This document shows positions 1-12,540 of a stretch of DNA of 64,000 bases, in pieces. The first letter of the stretch is position 1, and each line of letters begins with the position of its first letter. The translations under genes were made by a program, and so were the position numbers. Source of the DNA: Prinia subflava (taxonomy: Eukaryota > Chordata > Aves > Passeriformes > Cisticolidae); contig NC_086253.1 of the NCBI RefSeq assembly GCF_021018805.1, forward strand, positions 35,093,583 through 35,157,582. The letters run 5' to 3'. Below the pieces are notes generated by a model that saw nothing but the letters and a program-made list of their open reading frames with translations, ran no database searches and had not been told where the DNA came from.

Positions 1-751
1 AACCAGAGCAGCATGAATAACCAAAAGCACACAGAATGGCTTACAGAAATTGGATACAAACCACATGTAGAGACCCAGGCACACCAACATAAGTCCTGTT
101 TGCCACCAAAATAATTAGGTTGTATAACCATTTGCAATAATCCTAGCTAGAGAAGTAATAAGATACATGTCTTGTATCAAACACTAGTACTTTATCAGCC
201 AGGAAGTACATGATGAAGTAGATGACACAGCTAATGATAAAGAATTAGCTGTCTGAAAAAGTAAGGTCAGCTAACAATGATGAAAAATATTAAGCCTGAC
301 TCAGCTACCTGGAAAATCTTAATGTGTGAATGAAGCTTCTTGAGGAAGTCACCACAGATGAATGAAAAACTTCTTCCTAGGCAAAAGACAATGCATAGCT
401 GTTGCAGTTCAAAAAACATAATTCCATGCTAATTCCTCCTGTAAGTTTTTTCTTTTAGCAAATGTTTGTTGGAAAATACAACCAGCTATCAACTTCCAGG
501 ATTCCTGATGTAGTAGTGCTTTGGTAGTGATTCCATTAAAACTAAATCCAGATCTTATGCATCAAAATATGCATATCATACATGTGCATGTCATACATAT
601 GGCTGCCCACCAACCATATGAATGTGTCATTGCTGTAGTCTGTATTAGCAAGGATAACCTTGAAGCAGATCTGCAAAAAGATTTAGTTAAGATGGACAAG
701 AACACCTTCAATTCCATTCTCTTTCTGCATATTTTACAGTTGTCCTTCCTG

Positions 752-806
752 TATTTGGCTTAATTTTACTTAGTGTTGCCTATATTTGGTTTAATTTTAC
801 TTAGTG
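752..806. repeat. Tandem duplication, 31-bp period
   Basis: A 24-bp core beginning TATTTGG and ending ACTTAGTG occurs at 752-775 and again at 783-806 with one C/T difference. The 31-bp spacing and near identity point to a recent local slippage duplication. Confidence 0.85.
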
Positions 807-979
807 GTTCCTGGCTAGTGGTGTTCTTGTTTCTATCCAGTGTGTAGTACAATCATTCAGTACTCAAGTGGAAGAGATTCTTTGTCAGGGAAGAATTTTG
901 AAAAAGGGGAAAGAGTTTTAGTGTTTATTTCCACCAGTAAGGAAGGGCAGAATTTGCTTGAAATGCTTCACATAAGAGG

Positions 980-1045
980 ATAAAAAATGCATACATCTTA
1001 CCCTCTTACATACATCTTACATAAAAATGCAGACATCTTACCCTC
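980..1045. repeat. Imperfect tandem duplication, 40-bp period
   Basis: The segment ATGCATACATCTTACCCTC at 987-1005 recurs at 1027-1045 with one substitution. A third partial copy (ACATACATCTTAC) lies between them. This is a local duplication and not a known transposon. Confidence 0.8.
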
Positions 1046-4030
1046 CAAGAGAATAACATTGTACTACTCAAAGGAAAACTAATATAACTTTTTTAAGAAG
1101 AAGAACAGAAAATACTTTCTTCAAAGTAGTTAAAATGTGAAAGTTCAGACATCACAAGAGTAGCTTCTTTTAAAACAACTTCTTTGCTCACATTTAATTT
1201 TGTGCTAATACAACTTGCTCATCAGAAGCTACCAAAGTGCATTCCAACCTAAAGTCAAGTGTCAAACTTTTATATAGATTACCATAAAAATGTCTCCAAA
1301 TTATTTCTTCTTGTGACATGTCAGTAAATGTTAAATATACATGTTACCTGAAATAAAAAATTCCAAACTAACACTTGAAATCAAAGCAATAAAAATTCCA
1401 AGAGTACTCCTGGAGAATTTTGAGTGCTATAAAGTGATCTTGAGATGAATTGAATTATTCTTGTTCTATATGATAGATAATTTAACATATGCATTAAAAG
1501 TGATAATGATCAGAAATGTGATTCCACAAAACTGACATTTATGAATGTGTGGCTTCTGAGTGATAAGAAGAAATTTGCATTTGCTGAAGAAATGAATATT
1601 TGAACTTCAGTTTTAAATCCAAATAAGGCATAATGATATTTAAAAAATAATAAAGTTCAGGAATTTATGCAATTCCTACTTTGTACAAAAAAAGGACATC
1701 ATTATCTAGTGTTATAGATGGAATAGTTGAGATAAAGTCCTGCAAAATTTATTATGCCAAGTCCATTGGTGGTGCTGGAAGGGGAGCCACACTCTGGTGA
1801 ATTGTTTAATAGTAATTATTATTATTGTGAAGTAGGTGGCAAAACCAGTGAAAATAAAGTCCTGCTTTGATGATATATGATTTCTGCTAATATAAAGGGT
1901 TTCTCTTTTTACCTCTGATTTCTCACAGAGAAAAAGATAAAGAGTTGAATAGACATATACTAGGGATAGATACTGAATTAAAAATGACAGGTTGCTTGCA
2001 TATGGGGTAGGAACTTTGCTTCTCCTTTGTTGTCTCCCTATCCACGTATACAGAAGAAAAATATTGGGATTTTATTAAACTAGGAATAAAACCAGTATTT
2101 ATTGTGGAAAGCTACTACAAGATTGTCTGTCTCAGAATGTGAGTAATTTAAAAAGTACCATTTCTGTGTCATATGACAGTAAAAAGTACCAGAAAAATGA
2201 GAAATACCAGGTAAAACATTGAAGGCATCTGCAGGTTGAATGTGGCTGGCAATGTCCACAGAACAGTCAAGCAAACTAACACTACAGTGGAAGAAAATGT
2301 AACGGACAATAATAATTACTCCATTATTTGATAACGTCAACAACAACAATTGGTATTCTCACTAAGGTTTATCTGTGGTGTAACACTAATGTTCTACCAC
2401 CTTGGTCCTGGGTAGGCATAGGTGGAAAAGAAGTAGAAACAACAAATGTAGTCAAACAAACTAGTCAGACTACTGAATCACCTAATAAATAATTACTTGC
2501 ATACTTTGGCTATGTATTGTGAAATATAATTTATTCCTGCAGACATATATGCACATTTAGCAAGTACAAATATGCACGCTAAGGCAGGTATTTTAGCTAC
2601 TGCAAATTGAACAGAGCAATGAACTTGGAAAGCCGTCTGTCTTCTGAAAGGGTCATTCATTTCCAGAGATTTTGAAATGTGAATAACAGAAGATTTTGGA
2701 GAAGTGTGAACAGATTTTTAGAAATAGTGTTGAAAACAAGAACGTTTTTTAAAAGTAAATTCAAAGTATTCAAAAAGCACTTTTTTTGGTAAGAACTTAG
2801 GAATCTTGACAAACATATAACCAGAAATAGAAAATAGATATGGTTATTTTGCTTTCATATTCATAAAGTATATCTTTGTTACTGGAAGTTAAACAGTCTT
2901 TCATCAATTAGAGATTATTACCACAGTTTATGAAACATTTTTTTCCCCCTTTAAATAACACTTTCAACAGAGACTTTCTAATTACGGTGCTTCAGGTCAC
3001 ATGCTTATTTTTTCTTCTTTTTGAGCTATGGTTTCGGTTTTGTTTCCCCAGCAAAAACTTGTGGTCATATGATAAACTGCAAAGAAAAGATAGCAAAAGC
3101 TGGGAATCTATCATGGTACAGAAGTAATGGCACTGTCCATAAGATATTATAAATTTCTCAAATTAAATATTCACACACTATACTGGATTTTAATTATTAA
3201 AATACATGATGAATTGCAGAAACCACTATATTAAAAAGGCACTAAGTCAAATAGTGACTGCAATTTTGCCAGAACTGTTTTTATTTGTATATGCATGCCA
3301 AGAAAATAAAAAAATCAGTAAGAAAATACTTTCTAATACTGGTGAAATTGAAATGCAAGATACTTTACATGGGAAAAAGAAAGTAGTGTAGTCACTCTTC
3401 ACAATCTGAATTAGAATGATATTGTAGTTTGACTTAAGTTTTGTCTAGTAAGTTGCTGTATTTACATTATAAATATCTTTATTTACTCTACATAATAATC
3501 ATCATGGATCATTATCAACCACTAAGCTATGCAGGAGCTGTATAAGTTTGACATACTATAGAGGCTGAGGCCCTTCTCATTCACTTAGCTGAAACAGTTA
3601 AAAACCATTTTTAAGGGAACATACCCATTTGCCAGATCAGTCAGGGTCTGACAAACCGGATGGGGCTCTGTCTAGTTGCAGACTTAGGATTTATTATTTG
3701 TCCATACCATGCAAGCAATAAGCAAGAGACACAGAAAAACAACAAAATCCATGCAAAGCTAGATCAGAGACCAAAACCACAGCTGATGCAAAGCACTTCT
3801 CTACAAATTATCTCAACTAATAGTTTACAAGAAGAAGTTTAGAGTCATATTATTCTAGCAAATCAGAGAAAGACCTATGTGGGTTTAGAATTAACAATAA
3901 GACTTCTGTAAACCTAAAAACCAATGCACAATAATTCATTATTTAACACTGAAACTTTTCCTATCTTTACAAAGCATATATCTAAGACCTTTTACATCCT
4001 GAACCAGCAATCAGTCCTTGTTTATGGCAG

Positions 4031-4590
4031 TGTGTTAATTTAATCGGTTATACTTTATATATTTTTGTACTCGTCTGATTCTATGTACCCTACCTCCCCT
4101 AATTATTATTCCTTTGTCTAACTCACATGATTTCTGTCTGCACCTGCACCTGTTATGTGACATTTGGTTAAGTGTCTGTTATTTTTCCCGCCTTTGTAAA
4201 CTCCCTCCTACTCTCTCCTGATTAGTCCAAGTTATGTTCTTCTACCCTTGGGTCCCCTAGCAACTGGCCCTGGTTGGCCAGCAGTGGCTGACCACTCCCT
4301 TTGCCCCCCCCCCAGCTAGTCCCTGACACCCTCCACTGCACTCTCCTCCCCCCAGACAATCCCGGGCTGAGGAGGTGTTTCTAATAAACCCTCTGTTCGT
4401 CCAGAATTGTCTCCTCCTTTCGTTCCACTGCCTGTCATATCTCCATCGCTCACTAGAGCCCTTTTAGGGAAAGAACCCACAGGAGTCAGCTCTGCTTGCG
4501 TTGCTCGCGGTCTGACCCTTGCCGACGCCTGTCGCCGTGTCTGCGCTAGTCGGTGACAGAGTCTGTCGACTCTTAGTGAGCACCGCGACA
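4031..4590 (+). mobile_element. Solo LTR of an endogenous retrovirus
   Basis: This stretch has the layout of a retroviral LTR on the plus strand: a pyrimidine-rich U3, an AATAAA signal at 4383-4388, a T/C-rich segment after it, and a U5-like CG-rich end finishing in GCGACA at 4590. It is clearly richer in G+C and CpG than its flanks, most of all at 4490-4590. No primer-binding site, gag or pol follows, so it is a solo LTR or a truncated one. The 5' boundary is uncertain; TGTGTTAATT at 4031 is the likeliest start. The tetramer CTTG occurs at 4017-4020 and at 4591-4594 and could be part of a target duplication, but it does not abut the chosen 5' end. A C10 run lies at 4304-4313. The family is not identified. 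Confidence 0.7.
4383..4388 (+). promoter_or_regulatory. Poly(A) signal of the LTR
   Basis: AATAAA is followed within about 20 bases by a T/G-rich segment, which is the usual arrangement for the R region of a retroviral LTR. It supports the plus-strand orientation of the element at 4031-4590. Confidence 0.6.
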
Positions 4591-6220
4591 CTTGTTCTTG
4601 TTCCTTATGATAGATATAAATGTATTCACTTGGTTCCTAATTTCTTAGCTTCTCATGAGAAGGTATTGAGTTTCCCAGCCTTTCTTCAGCTTTTTGTCTA
4701 CTTTCTGGGGTCTTTTTGCACCTTCTGGGGTCTTCTGCTTTTTAGATTCCCACACCTATTTCTTGGTAAACATGCTGCCATAAATCATGGAATGTGAATC
4801 TGATTAAAAGTGCTGAATGAGAAGTCCAATGCTAAGAACGGTCATGGAATTTTCATCCATTAGAAAAAGAAGAACTAAATTAGAAATATATGCTCTATCT
4901 CACCAATTCCTTTTTTTGAGGAAAATGTCTACCAAATATTCATGTAGCATGGGAATCAGAAGCCATAAAAGTGCACAAAGCCCACATTGAAATTTTGCAT
5001 GGAACAGGAGAAAAATCTCCTTTTATCTTGAAATATTCCTACTGAGAAATATAAAGAATGGATGGACAACAAAGAGAAGAGCAGGTTGATATCTCTGAGA
5101 ACAGACCTTTCTCTTTTTTCCTATCCCTCCAGAAAACAGAGTTTTGACTTTCTCTAGGCTAGACTCAAGAAACTTAGTCATAACTAATAGTATATGAGAA
5201 GTTATTAGTTTAATAATACTTTTAATTTAAACCTAATTTTTACACGGTTTGTTAAAAAAATGTAAGGTTGTTATTTTTTTTGTTTGTTTTTGGGGTTTTT
5301 TTGTGCTGTTTTGTTTTGCTTTTGTTTTTAGTGAAAATGTGTAATAGAATAGGTGTTTATACTTTCTTTGAATTTCATGGGAAATCCACTTTACAATACT
5401 TACTATCCTAGAACATACCTGTTCTTGTATACATTTGAATTTTTTTGGTTTCACCCTGCTCCAGATAAGACAATTTGAAATAAACACAAATTCTAAGCAA
5501 AAATATATCAGATTTATCTTGTCTGGGAGTGCAAAGGGTGCAGTGAGTTTAAAATAAAGAATTAGGTATAAAATAAGTCTTATAGATTATGTTTGTAAAA
5601 AGTAGTTGAACTTTTAAATTCCTTGGACATTTTCTCTGACCTACATGCAATGCTTTTCTACTATTACTTTTTGTATGTTGGTAATAAGAGAACTGAACTA
5701 AATAAATTGTTACTAAAATAACTTCTTTGCATTGAGGAAACAATTTTGTACATTGTTATTTCTAGGCTGTTACTGTCAGAATAAGGCTGCTAGTACACCA
5801 CAAGCATTAATGCAACCAAAAATTCAATTACAAATACAAATACAAATATGGGTAATGTAAAAGCAACAAAAATAAGAGAAGGAATGGTATTGATGGGAAT
5901 TAACACTTTACTCAAACCCATTCTTGAAGAAAAAAAGCAAACATAAGAGAAGCATAAAGAGTCTACGAGCAGAAGGCACTTTCCTGATTATGCCCAGGCT
6001 AAAATCAATCACAATTCCTTTTGTACAGTGCTCAGTACTGCAAGCAGTAATGAAAAGATAAAGAGGATCATGATAGAAGGAAATCTGTAATTCTGATCTG
6101 AAGGTCAAACTTTTAAAAATTGTTATTGAAAAGAGTATTCCAATTTTACTGTTAACATCTATTTTAATAGATAAGGAACATAAATATTGCAAATAGTTTT
6201 CGGTGTTTACTTACTGGAAG
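4591..6220. other. Unique AT-rich sequence, no gene seen
   Basis: No gene or transposon is recognisable. It contains a T-rich low-complexity tract that is listed separately. The short open frames have no recognisable similarity. Confidence 0.65.
5271..5330. repeat. T/G-rich low-complexity tract
   Basis: The tract is nearly all T with interspersed G (TTTG and GGGG motifs). It is the reverse-complement type of the A-rich/AAAC tracts found elsewhere in the window. It produces a spurious lysine-rich open frame on the minus strand. Confidence 0.85.
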
Positions 6221-6275
6221 CATAGAATGGTTTGGGCTGGAAGGGACCTTAAAGATCATCTAGCTCCAATCCCCA
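6221..6275 (-). mobile_element. CR1 LINE, 3' tail fragment
   Basis: Read on the minus strand this matches the CR1 3' end: a segment GATGATCTTTAAGGTCCC, then TTCCAGCCCAAACCATTCTATG. Only about 55 bp remain, typical of the severe 5' truncation of CR1 copies. One copy of the terminal ATTCTATG repeat is present. Confidence 0.85.
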
Positions 6276-8719
6276 AGTACTGTAGACTATTAATTTTGCT
6301 TTCAAGGAGTTTTCAAAAAACTTTAGCAGCCATAGTTCCATGAAATGGACAGTCTAGTCTATAAAAAAATCTGATTATATAAAATAGTATTATTGCTGAA
6401 AGATTTTTCCATACTTTATATTTGGTCTTAAAATTTGTGTTACTGTAAGTTTAAAATACTTCACCGTTCTTTAAGGATAATCAAGTCTTTGTTGTAAAGT
6501 TTCTAATAAAAATAAATCATAATAAGAGGCCAAAATCCACTCTTTTCTAGCTGTGTTGCTTCTTTCTGAAAAATACAAATTTCCTTGGATCTTATTCACC
6601 TTTGAGTCACTGCTCTTAAACCAGAGCTTCTCAACCATTTTTCTAGTCAGACCAACTGCACATCTTCACAGTCTGTAGGATGCAGTCCTTCTCAATCAAA
6701 TGGTGTCACTGGATAGAGGAAGGAGCTTTCTGTAATAAAGACAACTGAAAACTGTGTTTACACCCAGGTCAGAACACCAGAAATTACTGTGAATGGAAAA
6801 AATTGTAAACAGAGAGGTAATATGGATAGCCATGTAGATGTCTGGAACATTTCCTGTGGCAAAAGGAGGTCAATTGCATGTTGCATATTCCTTCCTTTAT
6901 CCATCTCTTTCTATTTATTTTTCACCAATACTGCAAAGTTTCTAAAGTAAGATGACTTAAGTTTGTATTTATTTTACCATACCTTGATTTGTTTTTTTTT
7001 CACTGCAACATAATTTGGCTAAATTTAATTTTCTTTATTTTAATGATTTTTTAAAAAATATTATTTATTAAAAGTATTAAATTTAAAATATTTCAGAGGA
7101 ATATTTAGCTGAACTTTCATATGAAGATCCCATAGTGGAGATTCTAAACTATTTCAGACCTTATTAGTCCTCAAAAAACATTTTTGGTATTACATAGGTA
7201 AAATAATATTTCAATTCTATACCACTATTTCTCATCTCATTCCCAATATAAATAATAAAAAAAAATACTACCTTCCTTGTAAAAACTCTTTAATCTTCTC
7301 TTATCTGAAGTAAGATTTTCTTTAATGTCCTTTTCTTAAGTCATACTCTCTGACCTCTAATCTTTCATTGTGAACACAAGAAGTGCTCCATAAATACTAA
7401 GTACTCCTACTCATCAGACAATTTTTTTTTAATTTATGCTGAATATTTAATAACTAGAGGATGCCTTTATGTCAAGGGAATGTCATGCTATTCTTCCAAA
7501 TATCACCATGATTTTCACCATTGACCCCAAACACATATACAATTAAAAACCCATTATTCCCCTTGAATACAGAAGATTCTTTTCTTATATAATTTTATTT
7601 TTATTGCTTTAGATAGGTTTATCCATTAAAAACATGCCACAATTTTCTGCTGTGAGAGTTGACTAATTTGATTATTCCTTAAAAAAAGAAAAGAAAAAGC
7701 ATCATATGATCCCATAGCTTCTTAATTATGGTTGTGCCATCATATTTTTAGAAGGAAAGATAGCAAATTGTTTTGATATGATACTTCCTTAAATATCCGT
7801 ATTTAAAAATAGAACCTGGGCTGACTGGCTTCAATTAAGTCTCCACAGGAAGTAGAGACAAAATAATAGAGAAAGTACTACTTTCTTTATGTCCAAGATC
7901 ATATAAAGCCCATATGCAGGCAAAATGCCTGTGCTCATGCAGAGCATCTTGCAGAATCAGGACCTAAATTAATGACTGAGACTCAGAGCTCAAAACAATG
8001 AAAAATTGCTTTTATTGTACTTTTAGTGTTATAAGATAGAAGAGAAAGATACTTAAAAAATGAAAATGACTTTTTAAACAATGTACTGTCCTGAAATACA
8101 ATAGATCAGAGTAGCAAGTGAGCTGTGGAAAGAACTGCAGGAAGATAGGAGCACACTGAGTTTTCCATATTACTATCAAAAGGAAATTCTTGGAATCCTG
8201 TTGAGGGGAGGGTGAATGAAGAGAGAATGTTTCCTGTGAACATATATTCACAAGGAAATCTAGACTTCACACAAGCTCTGATAAAATACTCTTTATCCAC
8301 CACTCTGCAAACAAAACCCACTACTAACATACTTCAGAATCAAGTTGCTATTCTTAGTAGTTTAAAACTTTTTCTATTTTTATGAGTTTTTTACTATTTC
8401 AATGCCTATTATTCAGCATATTAAGAATGAAACCTAACCCAACTACCTTGTTAACAGTGGTGAAAGTTGCTAGAGATATGCCTGAGCTGTAAATTTCAAG
8501 GGCAAATATGAATTTCCTTATTCCATGATCTCTTGTTTAGAGTTAATTTAAGCAGCAGGGGATGGCAGTAAGTTTACACATCTAAACATGACTCCTTTTC
8601 TGCCAGTTACTGTGCCTTAACATTACTAATTCTTTTAAATTTCATTGTCACGATCTTTGTTCTGTATCTCCACTAGAAACCAACTATCTGGTTTTTGCAT
8701 TCCCCACATAGTTTCCTAT
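6276..8719. other. Unique AT-rich sequence, no gene seen
   Basis: I see no transposon or gene. Open frames here are under 80 codons and resemble nothing known. The base composition is strongly AT-rich throughout, with many short A or T runs. Confidence 0.65.
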
Positions 8720-9230
8720 CTCCCGCTGCACCTCAAATGCTGTGTCCAGTTCTAGGTGCCTCACTGAGGTGCTGGAGCGAGTCCAGAGAATGGCAAGGAG
8801 CTGTGAAAGTTCTGGAGCACAGTCTTTATGAGGAGCAGCTGAGGGAGAGGGGTTGTTTACCCTGGAGAAAAGGAGGCTCAGGGAGACCCTACTGCCCTCT
8901 ACAGCTGCCTGAAGGGAGGCTGTAGTGAGGTGGGAGTTATCTCTTTTACTGGTTAAAAAGAGACAGAAGAAAAGGCCAATAAGTGGAGCCCAAACAGGTT
9001 TAGATTGAACATCAGGAAAAAAAATGTCCTCACTGAAAGGGTGCTCCTGCACTGGAATAACTGTCCAGGGAAGTGGTGGAATCACTATCCCTGGAGATAA
9101 CGAAAACACGTGGAGATGTGGCACCTGGGGATATGGTTTAGGGGTGGACTTTGTACTGATGGGTCCAATGATTTGATTTGATGATCCCCAAAGATCTTTT
9201 CCAACATTGACAATTTTATGATTCTATGAT
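8720..9230 (+). mobile_element. CR1 LINE, 5'-truncated 3' end
   Basis: About 510 bp of CR1 in the plus orientation. The segment from CTCAAATGCTGTGTCCAG through the 'agaatggcaaggag' and 'ggagcacagtctttatgaggag' blocks corresponds to the C-terminal end of ORF2. It continues into the 3' untranslated part ('gaacatcaggaaaaa', 'actggaataactgtccagggaa') and ends with ATTTTATGATTCTATGAT. The reading frame is broken by small indels and stops. The apparent 146-codon frame on the opposite strand is antisense to this element and is not a gene. Confidence 0.93.
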
Positions 9231-9595
9231 CTTTATTATATCCTAGACCTTGGAAGCTTTTGTCCCAAGTTTTCTGAAAATAAATCTGAATGAAGGATGC
9301 GTGAGATAACAAGTGCACAGTTTACTAGAAACTGTTTTTCTATTCTCTTTTGCTTGATAAAATTCTTATAAAACTTTTCACCAAACAATCCATATGCTCT
9401 AACTGTTTTAAAACTGACAGGTATTTGACTGCCCTAAGGTCTGTATAACCAAGAAGGAATGATTACAAAATCAATTAATTACAAAAAACAATAGATTTTT
9501 TTTTCTTTATGAGCATTGATAGAATATTAGAAATAAAGAAACACTTAAATGTTAAAGAAGATACAGTATGTTCTAATATTTTGCATTGAAATTAC

Positions 9596-9611
9596 AAAAA
9601 AAAAAAAAAAA
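9596..9611 (+). repeat. Poly(A) run, 16 bases
   Basis: An uninterrupted run of 16 A. No target duplication or retrocopied gene is recognisable upstream, so a retropseudogene is not supported. Confidence 0.9.
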
Positions 9612-9844
9612 GTCAAGCAAAAAGAATAGGTATGTATTTATCTGTGTCAGAGAACTTTTTTTCCTAATACTACCCTATATTTGATACCTCCTTTTGATAA
9701 AATGCCTCCCAAATCTCATTACTCTGACAGTTGGTTCTGCAATCCATTAGCATAATGACAATGTTTATATTATAGTAGCTAAAATTTTATCAATTATGTC
9801 AATTTTCATAAAACACCATCTTTAAATTTTTATAGATTTTTCCT

Positions 9845-9894
9845 AAAAACAAACAAACAAACAAAAACAAACAAACAAACAAACAAAACCAACC
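9845..9894 (+). repeat. (AAAC)n microsatellite with C-rich trailer
   Basis: About ten AAAC units with one AAAAAC interruption. A trailer to about 9925 is rich in CCAACC and AAACCC motifs, a pattern that recurs at several other tracts in this window. Confidence 0.9.
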
Positions 9895-12190
9895 AGGACG
9901 AAACCCTCCAAACCCAAACAAGCACAATTTGAAGCTGAAACTAGCTACAAGGCATCTAATTGTTATTCATTCCTCGAACATTTGGAAATAAGAAAATTCA
10001 TACTTTTTAAAGTAATTTATCTTTAACAATTTAAATTTTTCTTCTGTTTTTAATGTCTTCTCATTTTTGTTTTGATAAGCCATACACTTCAACTGAGCCT
10101 CAATTCTACCTTTTTTTTCTAATCAGGTTTTTATTAACAAACACCCCCTCTGTTGACAATTTTCCCAGTAGTAAAATTCAGTAAAATTTCAAAGGCAATT
10201 CATTGAGGTAGAAGTTGAGTGAGATGCTGAATTTTCACAGATTTCACAGTCTCCCTAGAGTCAATTATTCAGTGTAGTTCCCATACAGTACAGAAACCAG
10301 AATACTTTCCTATATTTACACTGTCACCAACCGAGATAATTCTTTTTGTGAGTAGGATACAAATTTACCACAGTCTTTCCCAGCCTTTTTCCAAGTCTGG
10401 TAGCACAAACTGCTCCTGTCAACATCATTATTTTCATTAACTGAAGAGTTGTTAAGATTTTTTAGTGCTATTCTTCCATATGAATCACTTTAGCAGCCAA
10501 AGTTCTCCTTCCATATTTTTCCTTCCTTTCTGTTTCAAAGCTCCAAACAATGCGAACAGATGTTCTGAATCTTCTAAGCAAGAAGTTTTATGATCAGTCT
10601 ATAACAAGTGAAAATTCATATGTACTTTGTAAAAATTCCATGTAAATCATGCTAGAATTACTGGAAAAAAACTGTGGGTAACTCCAAAGGGTAATGCTAC
10701 AAGTAAGCTCACAACTCTGTTAATAATTCCTGACATTCTACCCAGATAGTTACCTGAAGTATTTACTTTTATAACAGTTGTGAAAGCTATCACATTAAAT
10801 AACCTTCAAAAAGACCTACTTTGTATATCTGCTGAAAAAAGAATAGACATTTTCTGCAAGTGAATAATTGCAGAAGAGTCACACACAAATTCTGCTTTGC
10901 CCTTTGCTAGTAGTGGGTTTGTAGATACAAACAGATAACAGTCCTAGTAATTTAGAACTACTGCAATGGAGTAGGGAAGGCATGGGCTGCTATACACTAA
11001 ATGAGCTCATTGAAATTCATCAAGAAGAATATATGATATTTTGTGCTGGACAGCAAACAGCAAATCAATTGTCAGTCGTACTTTGGCAGCTGTAACCAGA
11101 TTATAAGATTAGAAGGTTAATTTGCAGCTTGATTTGTTGTCTGACAACCTTGTTTGTGAGTTTAATATCTTGGTCACTTCAGAATGCATTGGGCTGGAAC
11201 AGGCCATAACTTCATTTACCAGCTGCTGGCAGAGATACACTTTTTCCTTAGCATAAATTATTTCAACATATTAAGTAATTTTATTTTTAGGGAAACAGAT
11301 TCAAAACACTAATTTGCAATGTAATTTGGCTGAATGTAATCTACACTTGTAAACACTCTTGTTCTCCCTTTGACTGATACTCATTCAGATAAATATTTCA
11401 GATATTTTGAGACTTTTAGTTTCTGCATAGCAATTGTTGGCACTCTTCCAAATATAAATCACAAACCATGTGGAACTTTTGAAACCCATTCTTCACATCA
11501 CCAACTCTCAAAATGTACTTTATATCCAACCCCTGATATGGGCATTCTAATGCTCTCTATGTGTCATAGTGGCTTGGCTTTGAAGGGAAGGTTCAGCTGC
11601 TGTGCTCTGCACAAACTTTTGGGATTGTTTCTCTTTCCTACAAACAGGAAGAGAAGGAGTGGAATCTTCCAAATGTATTTGACTCAGGCTGCCACAGTTG
11701 TCATCCAAACTCAATTGTGAACACTCCTCACAGCATAGTCCTCCTTTCCTTCCTTGTTTTCTGTTTTTTATTTTAATTTCTGTATACTTTAGGGAAACTG
11801 ATGAACAATATATATTTACATAAAACCAGCTGTCATTTATGTTCCAATATGTAAGCTAGAAATGTACAAAAGATATGTAAAAGTAGTGCAAAAGAAGATA
11901 ATAGTCCTAAGATGATAATTAACACATATGCACTGTCTCTGAATGTTCTCGTGATTCAACTAGTTCAACAACTCAGTTTTTAAAGCTCACTATGTCTCAA
12001 AGGATGACCACTTAAATATTTTATTCTACCCCTTCTGTTCAACAGTATGAATATTAATAACATTCTCTCTATTCTATGCTACATACATAAAAATAATAAT
12101 TACACTGAATTTATCACTCTTCTCCAAATCACTTCTCACAGAATAAGAATTCCTCGATCTATTTCTGTTATGGATACCATTTCACGACAA

Positions 12191-12245
12191 ATAAAAACAA
12201 ACAAACAAACAAACAAACAAAACAAAAACAAAAACAAAAACAAAC

Positions 12246-12276
<31 letters not shown>

Positions 12277-12309
12277 ACACAAAAAAATAAACCAAACAAA
12301 AAAAACACC
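12191..12309 (+). repeat. Compound (AAAC)n, (AAAAAC)n and poly(A) tract
   Basis: AAAC units at 12193-12221 pass into AAAAAC units and then an A29 run at 12246-12274, followed by an AC-rich trailer with ACCACAC and CCAAAC motifs. The lysine/asparagine-rich open frame at 12047-12436 runs through this tract and is not a gene. Confidence 0.92.
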
Positions 12310-12476
12310 ACCTGTCAATAGACACCAGGACCAGCAAGAATATCCTCAGAGAGTCACAAATTACTTTGGGATATTAGTTATTCATAAATGTGGACAAGGT
12401 ACAATGGAAAATTTGGGCAACCTCCTGCTTTCATAGGATGATTTCTCTGCTTCAGATTCAAATTCTTTCTCCTTTT

Positions 12477-12540
12477 TGAAATTTGAAATTGATGAAAATT
12501 TGAAATTTATGAAAATTTTGAAATTTGAATTTATGAAAAC
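12477..12540. repeat. GAAATTTGAAATT tandem-like repeat
   Basis: Roughly three imperfect units of about 18-20 bp built on TTTGAAATTTATGAAAA. Similar AT-rich words recur at about 12850-12915, so the two places may share an origin or simply share composition. Confidence 0.7.

Larger units (their letters stand above)
1..4030. other. AT-rich unique sequence, no gene seen
   Basis: No transposon, RNA gene or protein domain is recognisable here. The open frames are at most about 90 codons, none resembles a known protein, and none is flanked by a convincing exon pattern. Two short tandem duplications are listed separately. It is either intergenic or intronic DNA. Confidence 0.7.

Noticed and set aside
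4316..4797. Overlapping frames of about 90 codons on both strands
   Set aside because: They lie in or beside the CpG-rich LTR end; LTRs do not encode protein here and no gag-like sequence follows.
11370..11720. 116-codon open frame
   Set aside because: No domain, no codon pattern, no neighbouring exon signals.
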